Assembly (NCBI GenBank): GCA_041662605.1
Contig: JBAZSD010000026.1
Coordinates: 1-62,811 of the forward strand
From: Desulfomonilaceae bacterium
Lineage (GTDB): Bacteria; Desulfobacterota; Desulfomonilia; Desulfomonilales; Desulfomonilaceae
Direction: 5' to 3'
DNA length: 62,811 nt
A program made the position numbers and the translations under genes. Below, in pieces: positions 27,516 to 35,123 of the stretch. Position 1 is the first letter of the stretch. Each line of letters begins with the position of its first letter. Under the pieces are notes generated by a model. The model was given only the letters and a program-made list of their open reading frames with translations. It made no database searches and was not told the DNA's origin.

Positions 27516-27544
27516 AAAAAGCGGCCTTCAAGGCCGCTTTTTTG
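27516..27544 (+). terminator. Rho-independent terminator of the hydrogenase operon
   Basis: AGCGGCCTT pairs with AAGGCCGCT (27520-27538) with a one-base centre (in practice a 7-base stem and 5-base loop). A-rich sequence precedes it and a T-run follows. Confidence 0.9.
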
Positions 27545-27685
27545 TTGGGGTGAGGCAATAGAGTTTTTGATAAGGAAAATGAACCTGTTCTTTCTCTGGG
27601 ACTCGTTGTGTTTTGGGTGGAGATGATTTATGAAACTGTTAAGACTCAAAACCTCGGTAATTAACTCTAAGTCCAAGGATCTATA

Positions 27686-28336
27686 ATGTCATTGAACAAA
27701 ATACTTGCGAGATGGAAGGCCACCAGCCGTAAACTTATTCCACAGGATAAGCTTGAAATAATGGACCGAGTCCAAGAAGAATTATCGCAATCGGGAATAT
27801 CCAACTCATGTTTACGGAAAGGAAATATTGCGCCAAAATTTGAACTTCCAAACGCTACAGGTTTTGTCGTTTCCCTTGAGAGTCTTTTATTGAAAGGCCC
27901 CCTGGTTTTGTCTTTTTATCGAGGCGGATGGTGACCATACTGCAATATTGAGTTGCGGTCGTTGCAGCGCAGGATTGAGGATATAGGAGCACTAGGGGCG
28001 TCCCTAGCTGCTGTCTCTTCTGAAACACCGGATGATTCAATATCCGTAGTAGAGAAGAATGAATTGAGCTTTGAGGTTCTTAGTGATGTTGATAACAAAG
28101 TTGCCCGTGAGTTTGGGATAGTGTTTCGGCTACCAATGGATTTGTTACAGTTTTACACAAGTTATGGGGTTGATCTGACCCCTACCGGAGATGGTCACTT
28201 TGAACTTCCAGTTCCAGCGACCTACATTATCGGCAAGGACAGAAAGATTCTTAAAGCCTACGTTGACATCGATTATACCAAGCGGCTCGATCCTGAAGAG
28301 ATCATTGAGGCGCTCAAATCAATACGAGCCGTTTAA
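27686..28336 (+). CDS. Peroxiredoxin-like selenoprotein (TGA at 27932-27934 read as Sec)
   Basis: Two open frames in the same phase are separated only by TGA at 27932-27934. Read through, they give a 216-residue AhpC/TSA thioredoxin-fold protein. The join reads FYRGGW-U-PYCNIELRSLQ, exactly where homologues have FYRGGWCPYCN, so Sec83 replaces the peroxidatic/active Cys and a resolving-type Cys lies three residues on. Both halves are well conserved and free of other stops. A hairpin follows the TGA at the right distance for a bacterial SECIS. Reduction of hydroperoxides by thioredoxin-like donors is the expected role. selA/B/C/D are not in the window. A disabling mutation or sequencing error is the alternative. 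Confidence 0.82.
27935..27972 (+). promoter_or_regulatory. Candidate bacterial SECIS element
   Basis: Five bases after the TGA, CTGCAA (27940-27945) pairs perfectly with TTGCAG (27962-27967) around a 16-base loop. The loop can close further by GA/UC to leave an apical loop containing GG next to the U that SelB-type elements favour. Position and size fit bacterial SECIS hairpins, which lie inside the coding region directly after UGA. Confidence 0.6.
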
Positions 28337-28380
28337 AAATCAGGTGTAATCATCTAGCGGCGCAAACACAGAATGCGGGA

Positions 28381-29766
28381 ATGAACGCGAAACACGTCCA
28401 TAGGAAATCTATGACACCGACAGAGGCCATACTGGAGAGCATCTCAGATGGGGTGTTCACAGTTGATCTCGATTGGCGAATTACGTCGTTTAACCGGGCT
28501 GCCGAGGAAATAACAGGTGTTTCGCGAGAAGAAGCGATGAGTCATCTTTGCTCGGAGGTTTTCCGGTGCAGTATGTGCGGCGCTGACTGCGCCCTTCAGC
28601 AGACCGTGAAAACCGGCAAGCCCATCATCGGAAAGTCGGGATACATAATCAAGGCTGATGGCTCACGCAAACCTATCAGTGTTTCAACCGCCGTTTTACG
28701 GGATGACAATGGTCGGCTAATAGGTGGCGCCGAAACGTTCCGTGACCTGAGCGAACTCGAAGCTTTACGCCGTGAACTGCAAGGAAAATTTCAAGTGGGC
28801 GATTTTGCAAGCCGAAGCCCAGTGATGCAGAGAGTATTGGAAGCTCTGCCTGCCATTGCCGCTAGCCCAAGCACGGTTTTGATTCTCGGAGAGACAGGCA
28901 CAGGAAAGGAACTGGTAGCCCGTACGATTCATGGCCTGAGCCCACGACGAAACGGTCCGTTCATCGCTGTCAACTGTGGGGCTTTGCCGGACACATTATT
29001 GGAATCAGAACTATTTGGCTACAAAGCGGGGGCCTTTACCGGGGCTACGAAAGATAAACCTGGGCGCTTCGCTATTGCCAAGAAGGGGACTATTTTACTG
29101 GACGAAATAGGCGAGATTAGTCCGGCCCTTCAGGTGAAGCTCCTGCGAGTGCTTCAGGATCGGACATACGAGCCGCTGGGGGCTACAAGGTCTGAGATCG
29201 CCGATTCCAGGATCGTTGTCGCCACCAATAGAGACCTAGGGGAACAGATGCGCAAGGGCATGTTTCGGGAGGACCTTTACTACCGGATCAATGTAGTCCG
29301 CGTTGAACTGCCACCCTTGAGAAAGCGCAAAGAAGACATCCCTCTTTTGGTGACCCAATTCATAGAGCGTTTCAACCGCCTTCAAGTCAAATTCGTTACG
29401 GGGATTACGACAGAGGCGCTTTCTTTGCTGATGGCTCACGACTGGCCCGGAAACATCAGAGAACTGGAAAACGTCATCGAGCGGTGCTTCATAATGTGTA
29501 ACGATGGCCTAATAGGGGTTGGCCATTTGCCTGATGATTTGACGGCGCACGACCCATCAAAAAGCGCGCCATCGGAATTACGATCGGCACATGATTTTGT
29601 GGATATCCAAGCCATACAGACGGCCTTGGAACGTAATGGTTATAACCGGTTGGCTGCGGCAAAAGAACTTCATATTCACAAAACCACCCTTTTCCGCCGA
29701 ATAAAGAAATTGGGCATCGTTCTGCCGGAGTTGGATGGTCGCAAAGGGAAAGCGCCATCTCAGTAG
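28381..29766 (+). CDS. Sigma-54 activator with Cys-rich PAS domain
   Basis: This 461-residue protein has a PAS domain (about 12-125), a sigma-54 AAA+ domain (Walker A GETGTGKE 170-177, GAFTGA 217-222, Walker B LLDEIGE 239-245) and a Fis-type helix-turn-helix at the end (NRLAAAKELHIHKTTLFRRIKKL). There is no receiver domain, so sensing is by the PAS. Within it Cys57, 63, 66 and 70 form C-x5-C-x2-C-x3-C, which could bind a metal or iron-sulfur cluster or act as a redox switch. Two matching inverted repeats start at its stop codon, and a sigma-54 promoter follows before the 29950 gene, its likely target. Confidence 0.93.
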   Translation: MNAKHVHRKSMTPTEAILESISDGVFTVDLDWRITSFNRAAEEITGVSREEAMSHLCSEVFRCSMCGADCALQQTVKTGKPIIGKSGYIIKADGSRKPISVSTAVLRDDNGRLIGGAETFRDLSELEALRRELQGKFQVGDFASRSPVMQRVLEALPAIAASPSTVLILGETGTGKELVARTIHGLSPRRNGPFIAVNCGALPDTLLESELFGYKAGAFTGATKDKPGRFAIAKKGTILLDEIGEISPALQVKLLRVLQDRTYEPLGATRSEIADSRIVVATNRDLGEQMRKGMFREDLYYRINVVRVELPPLRKRKEDIPLLVTQFIERFNRLQVKFVTGITTEALSLLMAHDWPGNIRELENVIERCFIMCNDGLIGVGHLPDDLTAHDPSKSAPSELRSAHDFVDIQAIQTALERNGYNRLAAAKELHIHKTTLFRRIKKLGIVLPELDGRKGKAPSQ

Positions 29767-29812
29767 CGAGATCACTACTCACATTAAGCTGTTAAGTAGC
29801 GTCTCAGCTACT
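29762..29812 (+). promoter_or_regulatory. Two inverted repeats, probable activator (UAS) sites
   Basis: AGTAGCGAGATCACTACT (29762-29779) and AGTAGCGTCTCAGCTACT (29795-29812) share AGTAG-N8-CTACT. Their centres are 33 bases apart, three helical turns, so they face the same side of the DNA. They lie about 90-140 bases upstream of the candidate -24/-12 promoter, the usual place for enhancer-type sites of sigma-54 activators. Confidence 0.6.
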
Positions 29813-29880
29813 GCCATAGCGGCCACATCAAAATACTAAACACTAACAATCCTTATTATTCAACGAGTTAACTTTAGCGA

Positions 29881-29910
29881 CAAAAGGCGCCCATGTCTTG
29901 GCGCCTTTTG
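29881..29910 (+). terminator. Hairpin between regulator and NifX-like gene
   Basis: CAAAAGGCGCC (29881-29891) pairs with GGCGCCTTTTG (29900-29910), 11 bases around an 8-base loop. The short T-run is part of the stem, so it could terminate the regulator transcript. Its right arm overlaps the candidate sigma-54 promoter. Confidence 0.5.
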
Positions 29911-29914
29911 TGCA
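29899..29914 (+). promoter_or_regulatory. Candidate sigma-54 promoter (-24/-12)
   Basis: TGGCGCCTTTTGTGCA matches the sigma-54 pattern with the invariant GG and GC at the correct 10-base spacing and two mismatches elsewhere. It lies 35 bases before the ATG at 29950 and downstream of paired inverted repeats and a sigma-54 activator gene. Confidence 0.5.
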
Positions 29915-29949
29915 TGGAAGGTCTATGGAAATTGGGAGCAGGTTTTTAA

Positions 29950-30636
29950 ATGATGAGAGCAGCTTTTTCGTACTTGGATAATCGCATTGCGCCGGTTTTT
30001 GATACGGCCCGGCAGATTGTCCTCATTGAATCGACTTCAAAGCGAATTGTGAGAGAAAGTCAGGAATTTTTTGCTGATGATCTACCAGTTCAAAAGGCGA
30101 TTCATTTGGCGGAGTTAAGTGTGAACGCTCTCATTTGTGGGGCGATCTCAAAACCTTTTCATGAAATGATTGCCGCATATGGCACGGAGATTGTCCCTTT
30201 TGTGACTGGCGACTTGAAAGAGGTTATTTATGCCTGGATCAACAACAGGATCTATGAACGGCGGTTTGCAATGCCGGGTTGCAGGGGGTTGGAGCGCCAT
30301 GGTTGGAGTAAAAGCGCTTTAAATGCAGAGCAACTATGGCGAGAGAATAAAGTAAATTATGGAAAGGAGAGTGTAATTATGCCAAGAGGAGACGGTACCG
30401 GACCACAGGGAACCGGAAGAAGAGGTGGAGGTATGGGAGCAGGCGGTGGACGCGGCCAAAATCAATCTCAAGGACAAGGCGGCCGAGGAGGGGGACGCAT
30501 GGGTGGGACCTCCGCTGCAGGCCCAGCGGGCTTTTGCGTTTGTTCCCAGTGTGGGGAACGACAACCTCATAAACTAGGGGCGCCCTGCTTTGAGCAGAAG
30601 TGCTCGAAGTGTGGCGTAGCAATGATGCGCGAATAA
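29950..30636 (+). CDS. NifX/NifB-like (COG1433) protein continuing in frame into a Gly-rich zinc-ribbon protein
   Basis: Residues 1-110 form a dinitrogenase iron-molybdenum cofactor family domain (AFSYLDNRIAPVFDTARQIV; VNALICGAISKPFHEMI), followed by the FAMPGCRG tail typical of small COG1433 proteins in anaerobes. Where such genes normally stop, this frame stays open through about 30 residues into MPRGDGTGPQG and a Gly/Gln-rich linker, then a Cys-rich ribbon. A second start with its own ribosome site lies inside at 30379. The long product may be real, a minor readthrough form, or the result of a lost stop codon. These small proteins are thought to handle metal clusters; their exact role is unknown. 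Confidence 0.7.
   Translation: MMRAAFSYLDNRIAPVFDTARQIVLIESTSKRIVRESQEFFADDLPVQKAIHLAELSVNALICGAISKPFHEMIAAYGTEIVPFVTGDLKEVIYAWINNRIYERRFAMPGCRGLERHGWSKSALNAEQLWRENKVNYGKESVIMPRGDGTGPQGTGRRGGGMGAGGGRGQNQSQGQGGRGGGRMGGTSAAGPAGFCVCSQCGERQPHKLGAPCFEQKCSKCGVAMMRE
30379..30636 (+). CDS. Nested small Gly-rich zinc-ribbon protein (internal start)
   Basis: ATG 30379 is preceded by AAAGGAG and a 9-base spacer. The following MPRGDGTGPQG is the same opening as the next gene at 30666, which has an almost identical translation start context. The 85-residue product has a Gly/Gln-rich linker and a C-terminal ribbon (CVCSQCG, then CFEQKCSKCG) that could bind zinc or iron. It is in the same frame as the NifX-like gene with no stop between, so both products may be made. 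Confidence 0.6.
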   Translation: MPRGDGTGPQGTGRRGGGMGAGGGRGQNQSQGQGGRGGGRMGGTSAAGPAGFCVCSQCGERQPHKLGAPCFEQKCSKCGVAMMRE

Positions 30637-30665
30637 AAAATCCTGAAAAAAAGGAGGACATAATT

Positions 30666-31043
30666 ATGCCACGAGGAGATGGCACCGGCCCACAGGGATT
30701 GGGATCAATGACCGGACGAGGCGCCGGATACTGCGCCGGGTCAGGAGGAATGCCTGGGAATGCGAACGCTGCCCTCGGACGAGGATTTGGAGCAGGTTTC
30801 GGACGAGGCCTAGGTTTTCGAGGAACTGGATTTGGTTACGGGGGTCCGGGATATCGCTGCAGATTTTTCGCTACCGGCCTGCCAGTTTGGAACAGATTCA
30901 GGGCTTACTCCAGACCTGGTCAGGGAGCTGATCCGGAGTTCGAGAAACAGGCGCTAAAAAACCAGGCGGACATTTTACAGTCTGAACTGGACTTAATCAA
31001 AACTCGTCTAGCTGACTTGGATAATCCTGGCTCAATGGGATAG
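30666..31043 (+). CDS. DUF5320 family Gly-rich protein
   Basis: This 125-residue protein begins MPRGDGTGPQGLGSMTGRGAGYC and continues with a long Gly/Phe/Arg-rich segment (GRGFGAGFGRGLGFRGTGFGYGG). It ends in a predicted coiled coil (NQADILQSELDLIKTRLADLD). This is the pattern of DUF5320 proteins found beside NifX-like and MinD/Mrp-like genes in anaerobes, whose function is unknown. GGAGG with an 8-base spacer fixes the start, ruling out the longer frame from 30600. It is probably in the sigma-54 unit beginning at 29899. Confidence 0.85.
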   Translation: MPRGDGTGPQGLGSMTGRGAGYCAGSGGMPGNANAALGRGFGAGFGRGLGFRGTGFGYGGPGYRCRFFATGLPVWNRFRAYSRPGQGADPEFEKQALKNQADILQSELDLIKTRLADLDNPGSMG

Positions 31044-31423
31044 CCAACAACCTCCGACTGACTGGAATAAACTACACTTCCGGTTCAGTCGGGAACCTCT
31101 TTGTTTAACGGAAAGAACAGAACATCAAGGTCGTTATTCCGGTGGTAAAAGGTGTCCGTTACAATTGCGTGTACCCAAATTATCATGATGTTGTATGGAC
31201 ACCGATTGCCAATCCGTCAGGTCCGAAAACGCAGTCTTTTAGCTTTGGTTCTACGTTAAACCAGGAACAGCTCAAGAAGCTTTTAACGCCCAAACAAAGT
31301 AAGAAATGGGCAGGAAGTGGAACAGAATTGTCGCTGAGTAGCCCGTGGGAATACGTGTTGATAAACTAATGTTTAAATTGGTATGTCAGTTGAAGTTAAT
31401 CTCAATCATTTCTGAGAGTGTAA
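31044..31423. other. Stretch with a coding-like fragment of unknown origin
   Basis: A frame from about 31107 (GTG at 31142) to 31369 encodes about 75-88 residues (VVKGVRYNCVYPNYHDVVWTP ... KKLLTPKQSKKWAGSG) that look protein-like. There is no ribosome site and an in-frame stop lies just upstream. It may be the tail of a decayed gene or chance. I recognise no family. Confidence 0.25.
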
Positions 31424-32164
31424 ATGAAAATCCTCGAAGCTCTAATTGATAGTCTGACCGGCAAAGATCTACCTGTGAGGAATGTCTGTTGCGGCGCATA
31501 CTGGACAGCCGCCACCACTCGGCGAACCGGTCTCGCTTCGACTTATCGAGAACAGGACTTCCAGCATAGTGATGACCACTGCATGGTCCAAGACTCTGGG
31601 CGCCTCACGGACAAAACAGCCGGGGAGCTTGTTGAATACGCACGGTCCAGCGATACTGTGAGCGCCTCAATAGGCATGGCAGCGATCAACTCGTTGATCG
31701 AGGTTGATGAATGGCGCTGTGTAGATCGTGGAGCGTATGAAATCCTAGCCGAGAAAGGGCGAAACCTGGATGTTGCAGTGGTGGGACATTTTCCTTTCAT
31801 CCCCAAATTGCGTGATGTAGTTCGAAATTTATGGGTGATAGAGAAAAGGCCTCGACCAGGTGATTTTTCAGAAAGTGAGGCTGCGCACATTCTGCCGAAA
31901 GCAGATATTGTCAGTCTCACCGGAACGGCTTTCATAAATCATACAATTGAAGACATTCTAGGTTATTGCAGGGACAGTTATGTGGTTCTTACCGGACCAA
32001 CGTCACCCCTTTCTCCGGTCCTCTTCGACTTTGGTATCTCCGCTATTTGCGGGACTCAGATAGTAAATGTTGAAGATGTGGAGCGTTTCGTCATGCAGGC
32101 CGCAATCTTTCAGCAAATACGGCGGCAGGGTGTGCGACTGTTAACCATGATGCGTGATCCGTGA
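31424..32164 (+). CDS. DUF364 putative heavy-metal chelation protein
   Basis: This 246-residue protein has an N-terminal DUF4213-like part (VRNVCCGAYWTAATT; ASIGMAAINSLIEV) and a Rossmann-like DUF364 domain (DVAVVGHFPFIPKLRDVVRNLWVIEKRPRPGDFSESEA; VSLTGTAFINHTIEDIL; VLTGPTSPLSPVLFDFGISAICG). DUF364 proteins occur in anaerobes near metal and cofactor genes and have been suggested to bind metals; no reaction is proven. The ribosome site is weak. A radical SAM gene follows. Confidence 0.85.
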   Translation: MKILEALIDSLTGKDLPVRNVCCGAYWTAATTRRTGLASTYREQDFQHSDDHCMVQDSGRLTDKTAGELVEYARSSDTVSASIGMAAINSLIEVDEWRCVDRGAYEILAEKGRNLDVAVVGHFPFIPKLRDVVRNLWVIEKRPRPGDFSESEAAHILPKADIVSLTGTAFINHTIEDILGYCRDSYVVLTGPTSPLSPVLFDFGISAICGTQIVNVEDVERFVMQAAIFQQIRRQGVRLLTMMRDP

Positions 32165-32273
32165 GAAGGAACCGTTAGATCCCGAAATCGAAAACAGACA
32201 GCCGCATATGACCTCTGCCTATACTCCTTTACAGTTGGAAACAACATTTCAAGCCACGTTGCAGGTTCAAGAA

Positions 32274-33227
32274 ATGAAGCAAAGTCAATTTCATCACGTT
32301 TATGGCCCTGTTCCCTCGATGCGTTTGGGACGGTCATTGGGAGTCGATCTTGTGCCATTCAAAACATGCTCTTATGATTGTGTTTACTGCCAGCTCGGGA
32401 AGACTTCAAACAAGACCGTTGAAAGGCGGGATTACGTAGGGATCGAAAATGTGCTTGAGGAACTGGAAAGAAAACTCAATTTTATCAGCGCCTTTCCTGA
32501 TTATATAAGTTTGGCCGGTTCCGGGGAACCGACATTGAACAAGGCTATTGGTCTCTTGATACGCAGGATCAAGCAATTAACTGAAATCCCCGTTGCCGTG
32601 CTCACCAACGGTTCTCTCTTGTGGATGCCAGAGACGCAGGAAGCTCTGATGGATGCGGACCTTGTCCTCCCATCGTTGGACGCCGGCAGCGAGACTGCAT
32701 TTTGTTATGTCAACCGTCCGCACCCAGGCATTTCATTTGAAAGAATGGTCCAAGGTATCGCAGAGTTTGGACGGATGTTTTCAGGGTCTGTATGGCTTGA
32801 GGTGTTTCTCATAGGTGGGGTTACTGGTATTCCTTCGGAGGTGAAAAAGATCGCGGCTCTGGTAAAGCAAATCAACCCGAGTTTGACTCAATTGAACACG
32901 GTTTCTCGTCCACCGGCGGAAGAGTTCGCGTATGCTGTAGACGCCAAGAGGATGGATGAATTCAAAAAGCAGTTACCAGGAACCGTAGAGTTGATTATAG
33001 AGAAGAGTCAGCGAAAACCGCTAACACCACAGCGATACGAAACCGCTAACTCGGACATTCTGGGTTTGCTGAGCAGGCGTCCCTGCACTATGCGAGGTGT
33101 TTCGGCAGGACTGGGGATGAACCCTGGTGAAGCAGCTAAACGGCTTGAAAGTCTTAATCGTCAGGGAGATATAAGAATCGTTCGTAGCGGCGACAGAATT
33201 TTCTATCAAAAAGTGGGCTGCCAATAA
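32274..33227 (+). CDS. Radical SAM protein of the COG0731 type
   Basis: From ATG 32274 this 317-residue protein opens YGPVPSMRLGRSLGVDLVPFKTCSYDCVYCQLG, giving a CxxxCxxC cluster motif and the family-typical PVPS-RLG lead. It continues SLAGSGEPTLN (GGE-like SAM motif) and ends with a winged-helix-like domain (LLSRRPCTMRGVSAGLGMNPGEAAKRLESLNRQG). The frame is open upstream to a GTG at 32154 overlapping the DUF364 stop. I prefer the start nearest the conserved domain. The reaction is unknown. The C-terminal helix-turn-helix suggests regulation or nucleic acid contact. Confidence 0.8.
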   Translation: MKQSQFHHVYGPVPSMRLGRSLGVDLVPFKTCSYDCVYCQLGKTSNKTVERRDYVGIENVLEELERKLNFISAFPDYISLAGSGEPTLNKAIGLLIRRIKQLTEIPVAVLTNGSLLWMPETQEALMDADLVLPSLDAGSETAFCYVNRPHPGISFERMVQGIAEFGRMFSGSVWLEVFLIGGVTGIPSEVKKIAALVKQINPSLTQLNTVSRPPAEEFAYAVDAKRMDEFKKQLPGTVELIIEKSQRKPLTPQRYETANSDILGLLSRRPCTMRGVSAGLGMNPGEAAKRLESLNRQGDIRIVRSGDRIFYQKVGCQ

Positions 33228-33506
33228 TAGATTGAGCGATGATTACGCTGTATGTGATCCAGAATTCGACGATTCGCATCCTTTATCCAAGGTGCGCCAC
33301 TTTCAGAAATTGTTTTCGTTTAGAGTGGAAAATGCACAGGAAAACATGATCAGGTCAGAGTAAGCGCTCATACTAAACGTCGAGTTGCAACGGTTGTTTC
33401 TCTGGACACCTGAGGGATTTAGACATCGTATGTTTTAAAGAGACTCAAAATGTTCACGCGAGCGTAACTAAGGATTCTGAGGACGCCTCGCTAGGCGCGC
33501 TGGTGA

Positions 33507-33900
33507 GTGCAGATGAATATCGTGGACAAGAGCAAAGAGCAACTAATAGAAGAGCTTGCCGAAATACGTCGACATATTACGCAGGTGGAGGAGGCACGAG
33601 AACAACTCGCCTGCAACGTCGCGTCGTGTCAAGAAGCCCTGGCCAAAGATCAAGCTGTAGTATCTGCCTTTCACGGAGTGATGTACGTTTGTTCCTCTAC
33701 ATATGAAATAGAGTTTGTGAACGAGCGAGGATTGCAGCGGACGGGCTACGATCCGGTCGGAGAAAAATGGTACTGGGCCATCCATAGTCTTGAAGTTATG
33801 TGCCCATGGTGTGGCTGATTGGGTGTTCTAGGGCGAGACGGTCAGCCTGGAATTTATTTCCTGTCCATGGGTTATTACAAAACAGGGCCACCGGATTATA
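33507..33900 (+). pseudogene. Decayed PAS-domain signalling gene
   Basis: The first 103 codons encode a coiled-coil lead (KEQLIEELAEIRRHITQVEEA) and a PAS domain (VMYVCSSTYEIEFVNERGLQRTGYDPVGEKWYWAIHSLEVMCPWCG), then stop. Moving forward by one base right after CPWC restores the expected continuation ADWVF, stop, GETVSLEF. In this PAS family the segment after CPWC normally reads like VxDxVFxGETV. So one frameshift and one nonsense codon are visible, and no kinase part follows. It is probably a remnant of a sensor kinase. Confidence 0.65.
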
Positions 33901-34197
33901 GCTGACAGCCGGGAGCAAATTGTTGATCGCCATAATCCGTACATTGCTCGTACTGGAGACAGCAGCTCCCGCAGCAGTCTCCAGCCCCGCCAACAAGCAA
34001 TTCTAAGCGTCGGGCATGTTCATCTGATGAACCATAGCCAAGATAAAGAATATTAACGATGCAAACGCGAGAAAAATCTTCTACAAAATCAGACACTATT
34101 TTTGGCAATCGCAATAGAGCATTGCCCATACCGGGGGCCGCCTGTCTACTCGGCGTTCGCGAATCTGACTCATCACCTTGCAAAAGGGAAAGTTTGG

Positions 34198-35109
34198 TCA
34201 AATCTTCGGCGCGTTACCATTGAAACTCGTCTTGATGATCTGTGGGACGATGTCCGACCAACCAAGAGGCATGAAGTGGACTCCTTGACACATGGGAGCG
34301 ACCTCCTTGAGCAGTTCGGAGGTCATTTCGACACAGAGATCTTTGGCGCCTCCTTTCTTGGCGCCTTCAAGCCTCTTGACCCAACCTTCGGGAACCGTGA
34401 TCCCCGCAACGTTTTTATTCATGAACTGAGCCATCTTTGCAGACTTGATCAGGACAATTCCCAGTTGGACGGGTACCCCGAAGCCTTCGGTTCTCCGAAT
34501 GAACCTCTCAAAGAGCCCCGGATCATAAACTGTTTGTGTTTGAAAGAACTGTGCCCCAGCATCTATCTTTTTGGCCATTTTGATCATTTGGAGATCAAGC
34601 GGCTCAAAATTAGGATTGACGACTGCGCCTAAAGCAAAGTCAGTGGCCTGGGCAAGTTCGTGTCCCGTCATGTCGTGACCGTTTTTCATCTGCGTCGCAA
34701 TTTTAAGGAGTTGAACAGAATCCAGATCAAATACGGGCTTGGCGGACCGATGATCACCCAGAGTGGTATGATCACCGGTAAGGACCAACACGTTGTCGAT
34801 GCCAAGAGAACAGGCGTTGAGAAGTTCAGACTGGAGCGCTATGCGGTTTCTATCCCGGCATGTGATCTGATAGATGGGTTCAATCCCACTTTGCTTCAGT
34901 TTTACGGAAGCGGCCAGTGATCCGAGACGCATAACAGCGCTCTGGTTGTCAGTTACATTGATCGCATGAACATGTTTTCGCAGGAGGTCTGCTTCTTCGA
35001 GGCACTGGGGGACCCGTCCGTCCCCAAGATCTCTGACGCATCCTTTTACCGGACCAACTTCACTGGTGAGGACATATGTTTTGTTGGAAAAGAGTTCTGT
35101 TATTTTCAT
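34198..35109 (-). CDS. metF: Methylenetetrahydrofolate reductase
   Basis: This 303-residue TIM-barrel flavoprotein has the catalytic Glu in VLTSEVGPVKG, then ITCRDRNRIALQSELL, DNVLVLTGDHTTLGDHR and FFQTQTVYDPGLFERF. It reduces methylene- to methyl-tetrahydrofolate, for methionine synthesis or the methyl branch of the Wood-Ljungdahl pathway. AGGGGATAAC precedes the ATG. It is the third gene after tusA-like and metV, 14 bases from metV. The MetV partner argues for an anaerobic, ferredoxin- or NAD-linked complex. Confidence 0.93.
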   Translation of the reverse strand: MKITELFSNKTYVLTSEVGPVKGCVRDLGDGRVPQCLEEADLLRKHVHAINVTDNQSAVMRLGSLAASVKLKQSGIEPIYQITCRDRNRIALQSELLNACSLGIDNVLVLTGDHTTLGDHRSAKPVFDLDSVQLLKIATQMKNGHDMTGHELAQATDFALGAVVNPNFEPLDLQMIKMAKKIDAGAQFFQTQTVYDPGLFERFIRRTEGFGVPVQLGIVLIKSAKMAQFMNKNVAGITVPEGWVKRLEGAKKGGAKDLCVEMTSELLKEVAPMCQGVHFMPLGWSDIVPQIIKTSFNGNAPKI

Positions 35110-35123
35110 TGTTATCCCCTTTA

